In this document: one piece after another, positions 11,583 through 21,840 of the stretch
How the letters are laid out: each line of letters opens with the position of its first letter
How positions within the stretch are numbered: the stretch's first letter is position 1
Assembly: GCF_014905095.1 (NCBI RefSeq)
Contig: NZ_CP041165.1
Location: forward strand, 806,001-870,000
Direction: 5' to 3'
DNA from: Sulfurimonas marina
GTDB taxonomy: Bacteria; Campylobacterota; Campylobacteria; Campylobacterales; Sulfurimonadaceae
Length of the DNA stretch: 64,000 nucleotides
Notes under the pieces: generated by a model
The model's database searches: none
What the model was told of the DNA's origin: nothing
The model's input: the letters and a program-made list of their open reading frames with translations, nothing else
Translations under genes and position numbers: made by a program

Positions 11583-12339
11583 TTTCGTAACAGCTTCTGA
11601 AGCGTCCAGTCAAGCTTTTAAAACAGCTACACTGTTAAAATCGCTTACTATTAATGCCCTAATTATGGGTGAAAATGGTGTAGGTAAAAGAACTTTAGCT
11701 TCTTTTATCTTGCCAAATGCAACAGCAATAAATGGATCTAATTATGAAGAACTTTTACAGGCAATGGAAAGTTCTAATGAAATAATTATTACAGATATTG
11801 ACAACTTCCCAAATATAAAACTTTTAATCGATACTATAAAAACAAATAAGGTCAGAGTTGTAGCAACATCTAAACAATCGTTTAGTAATGAACATCTTGA
11901 TGATATTTTTAGTGTAAAATTTGATATTCCTCCATTGTCATCGAGAGAGGAAGATGTTCAAGAATTAATAGAAGTTTTTGTAAAAGATGCGGTAAAGTTA
12001 TTTGGCGGTGAAAATAAGTTTGACATTAAAGACTTTAAACCGGATTTATCAGATAATGCTAATTCGTTAAGAAGACAAGTGATGATTAGTTATCTGCTGC
12101 AAGATATTGACGATAAAGAGCTGATGGATATTATAGAAAATTATCTGTTTGACAAACTAGGTTCAAACAGTGATTATAGAAACTATCTCTATCTTTATGA
12201 AGTTCCTTTGATACGAGCAGGATTAACTAAGTTTAAGTCGCAATTACAATTATCTGATAGATTAGGACTAAACAGAAATACATTAAGAAAAAAGATCTCT
12301 GATAACAAAGAGTATTTACAAGGAGAAAATAATGAGTAA
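11569..12339 (+). CDS. Fis-family regulator with degenerate NtrC-type AAA+ domain
   Basis: About 256 residues from the GTG at 11569; another GTG at 11545 would add 8 codons that translate the slyD Cys/Gly tail in another frame and look meaningless. Real homology seems to begin near NFVTASEAS, so the true start may even be non-canonical. It has a Walker A-like MGENGVGKRTLA and an IIITDIDNFPNIKLLID segment, then a C-terminal Fis-type HTH (SDRLGLNRNTLRKKI). The GAFTGA loop needed to contact sigma-54 is absent, so classic sigma-54 activation is unlikely. Overlaps slyD by 14 bases and fabD by 8. Confidence 0.75.
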   Translation: MDVTNFVTASEASSQAFKTATLLKSLTINALIMGENGVGKRTLASFILPNATAINGSNYEELLQAMESSNEIIITDIDNFPNIKLLIDTIKTNKVRVVATSKQSFSNEHLDDIFSVKFDIPPLSSREEDVQELIEVFVKDAVKLFGGENKFDIKDFKPDLSDNANSLRRQVMISYLLQDIDDKELMDIIENYLFDKLGSNSDYRNYLYLYEVPLIRAGLTKFKSQLQLSDRLGLNRNTLRKKISDNKEYLQGENNE

Positions 12340-13270
12340 AATAGCAATGATTTTTGCTGGACAAGGTTCACAAGCAGTTGGTATGGGGAAAGATTTTTAT
12401 GAAAATTCTGAACTTGCTCGTGAAATGTTCGAAAAAGCGGGAGAGAGAATAGGTGTTGATTTTAAAGCACTTATTTTTGAAGAGAATGAAAAGTTAAATG
12501 AAACGGCATATACACAACCTGCCATTTTATTAGTGCAAATGATTGCATATAAACTTTTTAAAGATGCTTGTCCGGATGTAAAAGCAGAACTGTTTTTAGG
12601 ACACTCATTAGGTGAGTTCTCAGCTTTATGTGCAAGTGGTGCTATTGATTATATTGATGCAGTAGAATTAGTACATAAACGCGGTTCTTTTATGCAAGAA
12701 GCATGTAATGAGATCGAAGCAGGTATGATGGCTATTGTTGGTCTTGGTGATGCAGATGTTGAGAAAATTTGTGCAGATGCACAAGCTGAGGGCAAAAAAG
12801 TTTGGCCGGCAAACTATAACCAAGACGGTCAATTAGTTGTAGCAGGATTAAAATCTGATCTTGCTTCATTAGAGCAAACATTTAAAGATGCAGGTGCAAA
12901 ACGTGCATTACTTTTAAATATGTCTGTAGCATCTCACTGTGATCTTTTATCTCCTGCAGTTGAAAAACTGGGAGCTATTATGGAAACTATGGTAAATGAT
13001 AGTTTTGAAGCACCAATCATCTCGAACGTTACAACACAACCATACAGTTCAAAAGATGAAGCTATTAAACTTTTAAAAGAGCAATTAACTTCTCCTGTAA
13101 AATACAAGCAATCGATTGAAGCTGTTGCAGGTGATCTTGATATGGCTATCGAATTTGGAAACGGTGTAGTTCTTAAAGGTTTAAACAGAAGAATTGCAAA
13201 AGATCTTACAACTCTTAATATCTCTGATATGGCTTCATTAGAGAAAGTTAAAGAGGAAATCTGCTCATAA
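12332..13270 (+). CDS. fabD: Malonyl-CoA:ACP transacylase FabD
   Basis: 312 residues. Transfers malonyl from CoA to acyl carrier protein for fatty-acid synthesis. Seen: IFAGQGSQAVGMG at the start, the nucleophile motif GHSLGEFSAL (Ser about residue 91), QEAC with the substrate-binding region, and the catalytic His in MSVASHCDLL (about residue 204). AGGAGAAAAT provides the RBS inside the end of the preceding gene, so translation is probably coupled. Confidence 0.96.
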   Translation: MSKIAMIFAGQGSQAVGMGKDFYENSELAREMFEKAGERIGVDFKALIFEENEKLNETAYTQPAILLVQMIAYKLFKDACPDVKAELFLGHSLGEFSALCASGAIDYIDAVELVHKRGSFMQEACNEIEAGMMAIVGLGDADVEKICADAQAEGKKVWPANYNQDGQLVVAGLKSDLASLEQTFKDAGAKRALLLNMSVASHCDLLSPAVEKLGAIMETMVNDSFEAPIISNVTTQPYSSKDEAIKLLKEQLTSPVKYKQSIEAVAGDLDMAIEFGNGVVLKGLNRRIAKDLTTLNISDMASLEKVKEEICS

Positions 13271-13984
13271 ATGAGAATCACTTTAGCACAAACATCTCCT
13301 AAACTTAATAGAGATAACCTAAAAGAGGTTATCTCTGTTATAGAAAGTATTAAAGGGAGTTCGGACTTAATAGTATTCCCGGAATTAAGTTTAAGCGGAT
13401 ATATGCTGCAAGATAAACTTTACGAGGATGCTTGGAACGAAGATGAACTTCAAGCACTGAAAGATTTAAGCTATGATATAGATATAGTTGTTGGTGCAGC
13501 TTTAAAAGATGGTAATCTGTTTAGGAATACAGCACTGTACTTCAGCAATGGAGAATTTGTTTCTAAACATATTAAAGTACATTTGCCAAATTATGGGATG
13601 TTTGAAGAAGCCCGCTATTTTGAAGGTGGAGACAAATTTGAATCCTTTGAAGTAAAGGGTAAAAAGATATCTATGTTGGTATGTGAAGATGTATGGCATG
13701 AAAATGTTCATAAAGAGATTATAAAAATGGACCCGGATATGGTCATAACACTCGTAGCATCTCCGGCAAGAGGTTTTCACGATAGTGGCTTAGCTATCGA
13801 AGACAAATGGTATAAAATTATAAAAACACTCTCTCATGAATCAAACTCAAAGCTTATTTTTGTAAATCGAGTCGGTTTTGAAGATGGTTTAGGTTTTTGG
13901 GGTGGAAGTTGTATTGTTGACAATGGCAATATTATGGCTCAATTGCCAAGATTTATCAAAAGCATAGAAACATTCGAGGTATAA
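13271..13984 (+). CDS. Carbon-nitrogen hydrolase (nitrilase superfamily)
   Basis: 237 residues. The catalytic triad of the superfamily is visible: Glu in VFPELSLSGY (about residue 38), Lys in KHIKVHLPNYGMFEE (about 104) and Cys in MLVCEDVWHE (about 138). Homologous proteins hydrolyse amides such as omega-amidase substrates or form the glutaminase part of NAD synthetase; the true substrate cannot be told. Follows fabD with no spacer and precedes mtn by one base, so it is part of the same operon. Confidence 0.88.
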   Translation: MRITLAQTSPKLNRDNLKEVISVIESIKGSSDLIVFPELSLSGYMLQDKLYEDAWNEDELQALKDLSYDIDIVVGAALKDGNLFRNTALYFSNGEFVSKHIKVHLPNYGMFEEARYFEGGDKFESFEVKGKKISMLVCEDVWHENVHKEIIKMDPDMVITLVASPARGFHDSGLAIEDKWYKIIKTLSHESNSKLIFVNRVGFEDGLGFWGGSCIVDNGNIMAQLPRFIKSIETFEV

Positions 13985-13985
13985 A

Positions 13986-14678
13986 ATGAAAATAGCAATA
14001 ATGGGAGCAATGCCTGAAGAGGTAGCACCGATATTAGAAAAACTGGGTAACTATACAACTACAGAGTATGCAGGGAACAAGTATTATGAAGCAAACTATA
14101 AAGGTGTGGATGTTGTAGTTGCATACTCTAAAATAGGTAAAGTATTTTCTACATTGACTGCAACGACAATGATTGAGCATTTTGGATGTGAGAAACTTCT
14201 TTTTAGTGGTGTTGCAGGTGCAGTTAACCCAGAACTTAAAGTTGGTGATTTAGTTGTAGCTACTAAACTTTCACAACACGATCTTGATATTTCTGCTTTT
14301 GGTCATCCATATGGATATGTACCTGAGGGTTCTGTTTATGTAGAAGCAGATCCAGAGCTTATCAACATTAGTAAGGGTGTAGCTCAAAGTTTAGGAAAGT
14401 CAGTTCGTGAGGGTATTATTGCTACGGGTGATCAGTTTGTTGCCAATGAAGATCGCAAAAACTGGATCGGTGAAACTTTCAATGCCGATGCATTAGAGAT
14501 GGAAGGGGGCAGTGTTGCTGTTGTATGTAATGCTTTAAATGTACCGTTTTTTATTCTTCGTGCTATCAGTGATGCAGCTGATATGGATGCAAGTTTTTCA
14601 TTTGATGAATTTTTAGAAACGAGTGCAATTGAATCTGCAGAGTTCGTTATGAAAATGTTGGATGAGATAATTAAATAA
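13986..14678 (+). CDS. mtn: 5'-methylthioadenosine/S-adenosylhomocysteine nucleosidase
   Basis: 230 residues, normal for MTAN (Pfs). Cleaves adenine from MTA, SAH and, in Campylobacterota, 6-amino-6-deoxyfutalosine for menaquinone synthesis. Motifs: IGAMPEEV-like start (IMGAMPEEVAPI), SGVAGAVNP, GDQFV, ALEMEGGSVAVVC (substrate Glu) and RAISDAAD with the catalytic Asp. The stop overlaps the following ATG by one base. Confidence 0.96.
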   Translation: MKIAIMGAMPEEVAPILEKLGNYTTTEYAGNKYYEANYKGVDVVVAYSKIGKVFSTLTATTMIEHFGCEKLLFSGVAGAVNPELKVGDLVVATKLSQHDLDISAFGHPYGYVPEGSVYVEADPELINISKGVAQSLGKSVREGIIATGDQFVANEDRKNWIGETFNADALEMEGGSVAVVCNALNVPFFILRAISDAADMDASFSFDEFLETSAIESAEFVMKMLDEIIK

Positions 14679-15448
14679 TGGGAATCAAGCTATCTAAAAA
14701 GATTATGTCGAAACTCGGTAAGACAAATGCCGAATTTGGACTAATAGAAGAGGGTGATAAGATTCTTGTAGGACTAAGTGGCGGAAAGGACTCTTTAACA
14801 CTTGTACATGCTTTAAAAGAGCAACAACGACGTGCACCCTTTAAATTTGATTTTGTAGCGGTTACTGTTACATATGGGATGGGAGAAGATTACTCAAACC
14901 TTATTGGACATTGTAAAGAGTATGAGATACCGCACGTAGTTAAAGAGACAGAAACTTATGAGCTTGCAAAAGAGAAGATCCGTAAAAACTCATCATTTTG
15001 CAGTTTCTTTTCCCGTATGAGAAGAGGTTATCTATATACCGCTGCAAAAGAGTTAGAGTGTAATAAGGTAGCTCTTGGGCATCATTTAGATGATGCTGCA
15101 GAGAGTTTTTTTATGAACTTTATATATAATGGACAGTTACGCTCTTTAGCACCGAAATATACTGCTGAGAACGGTTTAGTAGTTATTCGTCCGCTTATTC
15201 AGATGCGTGAGCGTCAACTACGTGCATTTGTTGTTGATAACGGTATTGAAGCGATTGGCGATGAAGCCTGTCCTGCAATGCGTTTTGATGTCAAAATGCC
15301 ATATGCTAGAGCAAATACAAAAGATATGCTTGAAAAGATGGAAAAAGAGCATCCGCAACTGTTTACTTCATTAAATGCTGCATTTAAAAATATAAGTATT
15401 GATAGTTTTTTTCTAACTGAGAAGGATGAAGAAAAAGTAGGATTTTAA
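14678..15448 (+). CDS. TtcA-like PP-loop ATPase (tRNA thiolation family)
   Basis: 256 residues. N-type PP-loop SGGKDS (about residue 34-39) for ATP-dependent adenylation, and GHHLDDAAESFFMN typical of the TtcA/TilS group. TtcA makes 2-thiocytidine 32 in tRNA with a [4Fe-4S] cluster held by three Cys; here the first pair reads CSFFSRMRRG where I expect CxxCSRxRRG, so the second ligand is Phe, and the downstream Cys is in EACPAMRF. Either the cluster differs or this is another thiolase-like subfamily. Overlaps mtn by one base, last gene of the operon. Confidence 0.85.
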   Translation: MGIKLSKKIMSKLGKTNAEFGLIEEGDKILVGLSGGKDSLTLVHALKEQQRRAPFKFDFVAVTVTYGMGEDYSNLIGHCKEYEIPHVVKETETYELAKEKIRKNSSFCSFFSRMRRGYLYTAAKELECNKVALGHHLDDAAESFFMNFIYNGQLRSLAPKYTAENGLVVIRPLIQMRERQLRAFVVDNGIEAIGDEACPAMRFDVKMPYARANTKDMLEKMEKEHPQLFTSLNAAFKNISIDSFFLTEKDEEKVGF

Positions 15449-15587
15449 AATCCTATTTAAAAAGAGAGTCTCTTAGAAACTAGGAAGTTTCGAAAGAGAG
15501 ATAGTTTCCTTAGAAAATAAATTTTCTAAAGATGGATTCCTTAGAAACTAGAGAGTTTCTAAAGAAAGGGACTTCAAATTAGAAGTC
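15438..15587. repeat. Array of five adjoining hairpins between convergent genes
   Basis: This stretch joins the ends of the TtcA-like gene and a minus-strand lipoprotein gene. It holds an 18-base perfect palindrome (15438-15455, includes the TAA stop), then three related imperfect inverted repeats starting near 15472, 15508 and 15539, each of the form CTTAGAAA(C/A)T, short loop, A(G/T)TTTC(T/G)AAAG; the third is a perfect 9-bp stem with a 4-base loop (15541-15549 with 15554-15562). A further hairpin, GACTTC/GAAGTC (15570-15587), includes the lipoprotein stop codon. A simple terminator would not need three copies. Confidence 0.7.
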
Positions 15588-16166
15588 ACCTTTTGCAGCA
15601 CGCTCTGGAACTTTTTCCATTGCTTCTTTAACTTTTAATGCAGCTTCTAACATTTCTGGAGGAAGTGTTTTACCACCATGGATTGCTAATGTCATATCCA
15701 TACTTACTAGGTAAGCATCACCATTTCCATATGAAACATACATAATTCTACATGGCATAAAACCACCATAGTATCTTGAGTAGTTAAGGAATACTTTTGC
15801 AGTAGTTAAATTACATAAAGAGTAGATTCTTGCTTCTTTAACTTCATCTGGTGCAGCATCTTCTTTTGTATACATTTTCACATAACCAGTAAGTCTCATG
15901 TTGTATTCTTCAGTAAGTGCTTCAATTGATTCTTTTACTTCATCACCAGTGATACCTTCTTCAACTTTCCACTCTAGCATCATAGCTCTTGCTGGATCAC
16001 CATACTCTGTAACTTTAGTGAACATGTTGTCATATGCATCCATAGCTTTGTCATCAAGCGTATGTTGCTTAGTTACAGCTGTCCATCCCATATGCATAGT
16101 TGAACATCCTGACATTAAAAACGATAAACCAGCTGCTAATAATACAGCACTTAATTTCTTTTTCAT
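15579..16166 (-). CDS. Putative lipoprotein of unknown function
   Basis: 195 residues. Signal peptide with lipobox LMSGC (Cys about residue 21) and a polar residue after it, so outer-membrane sorting is plausible. The rest is soluble, mixed alpha/beta, with Tyr-rich segments (VFLNYSRYYGGFMPCRIMYVSYGNGDAYLVSMD). No domain recognised. AGGGGTATTT precedes the start and a TATTAT-like box lies about 45 bases further up. It stands alone between the hairpin array and an RDD gene. Confidence 0.75.
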   Translation of the reverse strand: MKKKLSAVLLAAGLSFLMSGCSTMHMGWTAVTKQHTLDDKAMDAYDNMFTKVTEYGDPARAMMLEWKVEEGITGDEVKESIEALTEEYNMRLTGYVKMYTKEDAAPDEVKEARIYSLCNLTTAKVFLNYSRYYGGFMPCRIMYVSYGNGDAYLVSMDMTLAIHGGKTLPPEMLEAALKVKEAMEKVPERAAKGDF

Positions 16167-16263
16167 AAATACCCCTACGTTTAATTTTGGAAATTAGGAG
16201 TATATTTTACTATGATAATATAAAAGTAGTTTTAAAATATCACAAACTTCTTACAAATTAATA

Positions 16264-16743
16264 TTAAGTGTATATAACTACGGTGTTAGCGAGCATATCG
16301 TGGAGAGATTGTTTATTTTTTGTAAAGATTATCATAAGAAAACCTAATCCAAGTAAAAGTGTGGAAGGGATATATCCTAATGATCTTGTAATCGCTTGTT
16401 TATTTGAGATATCTTCTAGTGTTTTTGCATCTACAATTTTAATGTTTACGATTTTTTTCCCGGGTGTAGCACCTTTAAATTGTTTCCAAAAAAGAACAGT
16501 TATGACTAAAACAGAAATTTCAAAAATAAGTTCCCATGTAAAAGATGTTTGGGGTTGTGAGTTAAGAGCATTAGCGTTACCAGCCATTGCCATTTGTAGA
16601 TTTTGTTGATATTGGGAAAAGTCAAACCACTCTCCGCCACTGATAAAATAGATAACTATACCAACGGGAAGAGCTAAAAAGAAAGTGTCTAAGAGTGAAG
16701 CTAAAAACCTGATACCAAAGCCGGCATATTTTATTTCACTCAT
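16264..16743 (-). CDS. RDD family membrane protein
   Basis: 159 residues. The hallmark start is seen: YAGFGIRFLASLLDTFFLALPVGIV (R and D of the first helix), followed by two further hydrophobic segments (about 79-95 and 127-146) and the family pattern KGATPGKKIVNIKIVD. RDD proteins are small inner-membrane proteins, some linked to ion exchange, most of unknown function. Lies 11 bases after the guaB stop in the same direction, so it may be cotranscribed with guaB. Confidence 0.88.
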   Translation of the reverse strand: MSEIKYAGFGIRFLASLLDTFFLALPVGIVIYFISGGEWFDFSQYQQNLQMAMAGNANALNSQPQTSFTWELIFEISVLVITVLFWKQFKGATPGKKIVNIKIVDAKTLEDISNKQAITRSLGYIPSTLLLGLGFLMIIFTKNKQSLHDMLANTVVIYT

Positions 16744-16754
16744 AGTTTTATAGA

Positions 16755-18218
<1,464 letters not shown>

Positions 18219-18289
18219 TTAAAATGGTTGTCAATTATTTAAAATTTTTGCATTATACCTTTTTTGTTGTTAAAAACAGGTAAAAAGAC

Positions 18290-18688
18290 TTACTTTTTCT
18301 TTCTAAAAAGATGATAGTTTTCAGCTTCCAACATCTCTTCGATATATCCAACTATACATTTTGAACATTCAGTCCAAATCCCTGATGGAAGTCTAACTTC
18401 CAGTTTGTTCTTTTCACGAAGTTTGATGATTTTTTTCGCTGAAAGTACTTTTGTTACAGGTGAGAAGTCAACGTCTGTTAAGTCAACGTCATTTTTATAA
18501 AAACAAGTTTGTTTTTTAAAGTTACCCCATCCCGGGACACCCTCTTCAGTGTATGGCACTTCATAACCATTTTTAAACTTTATCATCATTTTATAGTGTG
18601 AATCTTCAAAAACAGCTACAACTTTTCCAGGCCCAAAAACAAGACCGTATACTTTGTCTTTAATTTTTACATCATCAAAATACGCCAT
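18290..18688 (-). CDS. Conserved-looking small protein of unknown function
   Basis: 132 residues, Lys-rich, no membrane segment. The first half reads like a small beta-barrel (DKVYGLVFGPGKVVAVF, MMIKFKNGYEVPYTEEGVPGWG), reminiscent of CarD/KOW-type or WYL-like barrels, and the C-terminus has a CSKC pair. I do not recognise a family. It starts 10 bases after gatA ends in the same direction, so it probably sits in the gatA transcript. Confidence 0.7.
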   Translation of the reverse strand: MAYFDDVKIKDKVYGLVFGPGKVVAVFEDSHYKMMIKFKNGYEVPYTEEGVPGWGNFKKQTCFYKNDVDLTDVDFSPVTKVLSAKKIIKLREKNKLEVRLPSGIWTECSKCIVGYIEEMLEAENYHLFRKKK

Positions 18689-18698
18689 AAAAGTATCC

Positions 18699-20039
18699 TT
18701 ATTTGTAATTTAGTTCTTTCTCTAGGCTAAGTGCACCGTCAAAAAGTGTTTGCTCATCATATGCTTTTGCAATTAGTTGCAATCCGATAGGCATACCTTC
18801 AGAGTTTTTCATAACCGGCAGTGAAAGTCCAGGAAGTCCTGCAAGGTTTACACTAATAGTGTAGAGGTCGCTTAAGTACATATCCATAGGATTTGCAAGT
18901 TCACCGAATCTTGGTGCAACTGTAGGAGCTACAGGTGATAAAATAAGATCAATATCTTCAAATACTCTTGCATACTCCTCTTTAATGATATGTCTTGTTT
19001 TTTGCGCTTTTACATAGTAAGCTTCGTAATAACCGCTGCTTAAAACAAAGTTTCCAAGTAAGATACGTCTTTTTACTTCGTCACCGAAGCCTTGGCTTCT
19101 AGTTTGTACAAATGTATCTTCAAGGTTTTTCCCTTCAACTCTGTTTCCGTAACGGATACCATCATAACGTGCAAGGTTTGTAGTAGCTTCTGCAGTTGCC
19201 GTGATATAGTAAGCTGAGATGTCGTATTTTGCATCCATAAGCTCTTTTTCCACAATCTCATGTCCTGCAGCTTTTAGCGCTTCAGTTGCGAGTTTATATG
19301 CATTTTTAATATCTTCGCTTGCATTTTCGATATATTTAGGAACTACAGCTACTCTTAGTTTTCTTGTAGGATCCAGATTTGGTACAACTTTATCATCCAT
19401 TTTTGCATTTGTAGAATCTTTGTCGTCACTTCCGCTGATGATGTCGTAAAGAATTGCAGCATCTTCAACATTTTGCGTCATAGGACCGATTTGATCAAGA
19501 CTTGAAGCGTATGCACCAAGACCGTAACGGCTTACTCTACCGTATGTAGGCTTCATACCAACAATTCCGCAGTACGCAGCAGGCTGACGGATTGAACCAC
19601 CAGTATCACTCCCAAGTGCTGCAATCGCAAGGCCTGCACCAACAGCAGCTGCACTACCGCCTGAACTTCCACCAGGAACACGGTCAGATGCATGAGGATT
19701 TAATGTTTTACCGTAGAAGCTTGACTCAGTAGTAGAACCCATCGCAAATTCATCCATATTTGTTCTACCAAACGGAGAAAGACCGGCATCTACCATTTTG
19801 TTGATAACTGTCGCATTGTATGGAGCTATATAGCCTTGAAGGATATTTGAAGCTGAAGTAACTGACCAATCTTTTACCTGGATGTTATCTTTCACGGCAA
19901 TAGGGATACCTTCGCCGAAATCTTTTACATCGATATATGCATTCAGATCTTTGTTCGCTTCAATTTTTTCTGTAAGTTCTTTTTTAAATGTGTTTAATTC
20001 TTCTTTTGAGAGTTGTAGGGCTTCTTTTAGTGTAATCAT
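18699..20039 (-). CDS. gatA: Asp-tRNA(Asn)/Glu-tRNA(Gln) amidotransferase subunit A
   Basis: 446 residues. Amidase-signature enzyme that releases ammonia from glutamine for GatB. The Ser-cisSer-Lys triad region is clear: [11 protein letters not shown] (Lys), [16 protein letters not shown] and [16 protein letters not shown]. The missing amidation of Asp-tRNA and Glu-tRNA is the standard route to Asn-tRNA/Gln-tRNA in this phylum. gatB and gatC are not adjacent. Confidence 0.97.
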   Translation of the reverse strand: MITLKEALQLSKEELNTFKKELTEKIEANKDLNAYIDVKDFGEGIPIAVKDNIQVKDWSVTSASNILQGYIAPYNATVINKMVDAGLSPFGRTNMDEFAMGSTTESSFYGKTLNPHASDRVPGGSSGGSAAAVGAGLAIAALGSDTGGSIRQPAAYCGIVGMKPTYGRVSRYGLGAYASSLDQIGPMTQNVEDAAILYDIISGSDDKDSTNAKMDDKVVPNLDPTRKLRVAVVPKYIENASEDIKNAYKLATEALKAAGHEIVEKELMDAKYDISAYYITATAEATTNLARYDGIRYGNRVEGKNLEDTFVQTRSQGFGDEVKRRILLGNFVLSSGYYEAYYVKAQKTRHIIKEEYARVFEDIDLILSPVAPTVAPRFGELANPMDMYLSDLYTISVNLAGLPGLSLPVMKNSEGMPIGLQLIAKAYDEQTLFDGALSLEKELNYK

Positions 20040-20072
20040 TAAGTTTCCTATGATCGTAAAATTGTTTTTTGT

Positions 20073-20078
20073 ATTATA
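20073..20078 (-). promoter_or_regulatory. TATAAT -10 box for gatA
   Basis: On the minus strand a TATAAT lies about 34 bases before the gatA ATG, in a short AT-rich gap after the unknown gene at 20112. It separates the gatA transcript from the 5'-nucleotidase pair upstream. Confidence 0.55.
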
Positions 20079-20111
20079 CCTAATTGTGTTTATTTTTTTA
20101 TTAGAGAATGG

Positions 20112-20738
20112 TTACAAGTTCGGTTGAAACACAAAAGATCGCATATTGATATCTTGTAGTTGTTTATTCCAGCCTATAAAAATAGTTTTTTCATCTGTTT
20201 TCATAGAGGTGAAATTGTTTTGAAAGTAGTGCTTCATAATCTTTGTAAGATCATGATTGTCAGTTACGTCTGCGATCCAAATAAAACTTTTCGTTTTTAG
20301 AAGTGGAACCTCTTTTCTACTGCGCATAATATCTCTGAGTACTGTTTCAATTTCATGCTCTTCATCAAAATCTGAAAAATAGGAAATTTCTATAACAGCT
20401 TGGAGATCCTCGTCGTCTATAATTTTTTTCCAACGATCCTGAGGGTACTTTTCTGAAAATGTGAAGTTTGTATAGGTTGATTTTGTAGAGATTCCAAAAG
20501 AGACGCTTTGGATATATTCAGGTGCATTTGTGTGTAGAAATTTTATGGTCTTATCTGTATGGGTATCGTTTGAGAACCCCTCTTGATCAAAGAACTCTAT
20601 CTCTTGTAAAGTTTCTAAAACATTATCTTCTTTTACACGGGTTTGATCGTGAACTATTTTTATAGGATAGTTTTCTATGTAAGAGAGATCCTCATCTGAA
20701 AACAGAGTTTCTTTTATATATTTAATAATCTTTTCCAT
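20112..20738 (-). CDS. Unknown protein paired with a 5'-nucleotidase
   Basis: 208 residues, soluble, acidic, no signal peptide. Nothing in it matches a family I know; secondary structure looks mixed. It begins on the base directly after the 5'-nucleotidase stop codon, so the two are surely cotranscribed and probably functionally linked, for example in nucleotide turnover. Other possibilities remain open. Confidence 0.7.
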   Translation of the reverse strand: MEKIIKYIKETLFSDEDLSYIENYPIKIVHDQTRVKEDNVLETLQEIEFFDQEGFSNDTHTDKTIKFLHTNAPEYIQSVSFGISTKSTYTNFTFSEKYPQDRWKKIIDDEDLQAVIEISYFSDFDEEHEIETVLRDIMRSRKEVPLLKTKSFIWIADVTDNHDLTKIMKHYFQNNFTSMKTDEKTIFIGWNKQLQDINMRSFVFQPNL

Positions 20739-21698
20739 TTAGGTCACCTCGTGTAATCGTGATGTTGAAGGGTATAAAACTTTTCCCGAAGGGACTACCA
20801 AGGAAGAGTTGTGTAAGTGCACCTCTTGATCATCAAAAAAGATATGTGCTTTAAAAGCTTTTAATATATTGCTTTTTTCGATCCCGCCTAGAAAAAAAGC
20901 TTCATCGACATAGACACCCCAATGTCTGAGCGTTTTGATAACCCTGAGATCAGATGGAGAGTTTCTGGCTGTTACTATTGCGATTCTCACCGGAGAGTAT
21001 TCAACTTTCATAGGAAGCCTCTCTTGAAGTGTAGAGAGTTTTTTTAAAAAACTTGCAAAAGGTCCCTCATTCATAGGAACGTTTTGGGAGTTGTTTTCAT
21101 TTTCATGAAACGCATCAAGTCCTTTTTCTTTGTAAACCAGTTCACTTGATTCATCAAAAAGTACGGCATCCCCGTCAAAAGCTATTCTTACCTGATCGTC
21201 GGGAATGTCGCATTTGTATTTTGGAGGTATTGAGAGTACGGCAGAGGCACATGCCCCGCTGTCTATAACTTTTTGTGCATCCTCTTCGTTGGTTGTTAAA
21301 AACAGATCGACATCAAAAGCTTCTAAATAATCGGCACTCGATTCACCTGCCGTAAAAGCTGAACGGGTAACGTTTAAACCAATATTTCGGATAGTATTTA
21401 AAACTCTGATTCCGGTTTCTGGAGAGTTCCTTGATATAACAACCACTTCTACAAGGGGAGCTTCATTTTTTTCCTGATATCTGTTGAGGTTGAGAAGCGC
21501 TTTGACAAGGGGGAAACCTATCCCCTCATTCAAAGGGTTCTCTTCATTTTCAAGCATATACTGTCTATATTTTTCTATCGCATGATCAGGGTCTTTTTGA
21601 TACTCTTGGCGAAACAGTTGATCTGATTCTGAGAGATCAAAGAGTGCAGTTGCTGAAATACCGATCACCAATGTGTCTTTTAAATATAGAGCCACCAT
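20739..21698 (-). CDS. Cytosolic 5'-nucleotidase family protein (PF06189-like)
   Basis: 319 residues. Matches the bacterial 5'-nucleotidase family related to vertebrate NT5C1: ISATALFDLSESDQLF at the start, VEVVVISRNSPETGIRVLNTI, FTAGESSADYLEAF, and RIAFDGDAVLFDE with the catalytic-type Asp residues, and later FFLGGIEKSNIL and IFFDDQ. It would dephosphorylate nucleoside monophosphates. First of a two-gene unit with the unknown at 20112. Confidence 0.85.
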   Translation of the reverse strand: MVALYLKDTLVIGISATALFDLSESDQLFRQEYQKDPDHAIEKYRQYMLENEENPLNEGIGFPLVKALLNLNRYQEKNEAPLVEVVVISRNSPETGIRVLNTIRNIGLNVTRSAFTAGESSADYLEAFDVDLFLTTNEEDAQKVIDSGACASAVLSIPPKYKCDIPDDQVRIAFDGDAVLFDESSELVYKEKGLDAFHENENNSQNVPMNEGPFASFLKKLSTLQERLPMKVEYSPVRIAIVTARNSPSDLRVIKTLRHWGVYVDEAFFLGGIEKSNILKAFKAHIFFDDQEVHLHNSSLVVPSGKVLYPSTSRLHEVT

Positions 21699-21840
21699 AA
21701 AACCTTTAAAATTATTGTAAGTAGTATATCATATAAATTAAATTGAATGATCTCTATCCTTTGTCTTGTGTACATTTTTAAATATTTTTTAACATTATGT
21801 ATGATACTATCAGTAATCTTTGAAGAAAAAGAGAAAAGTA

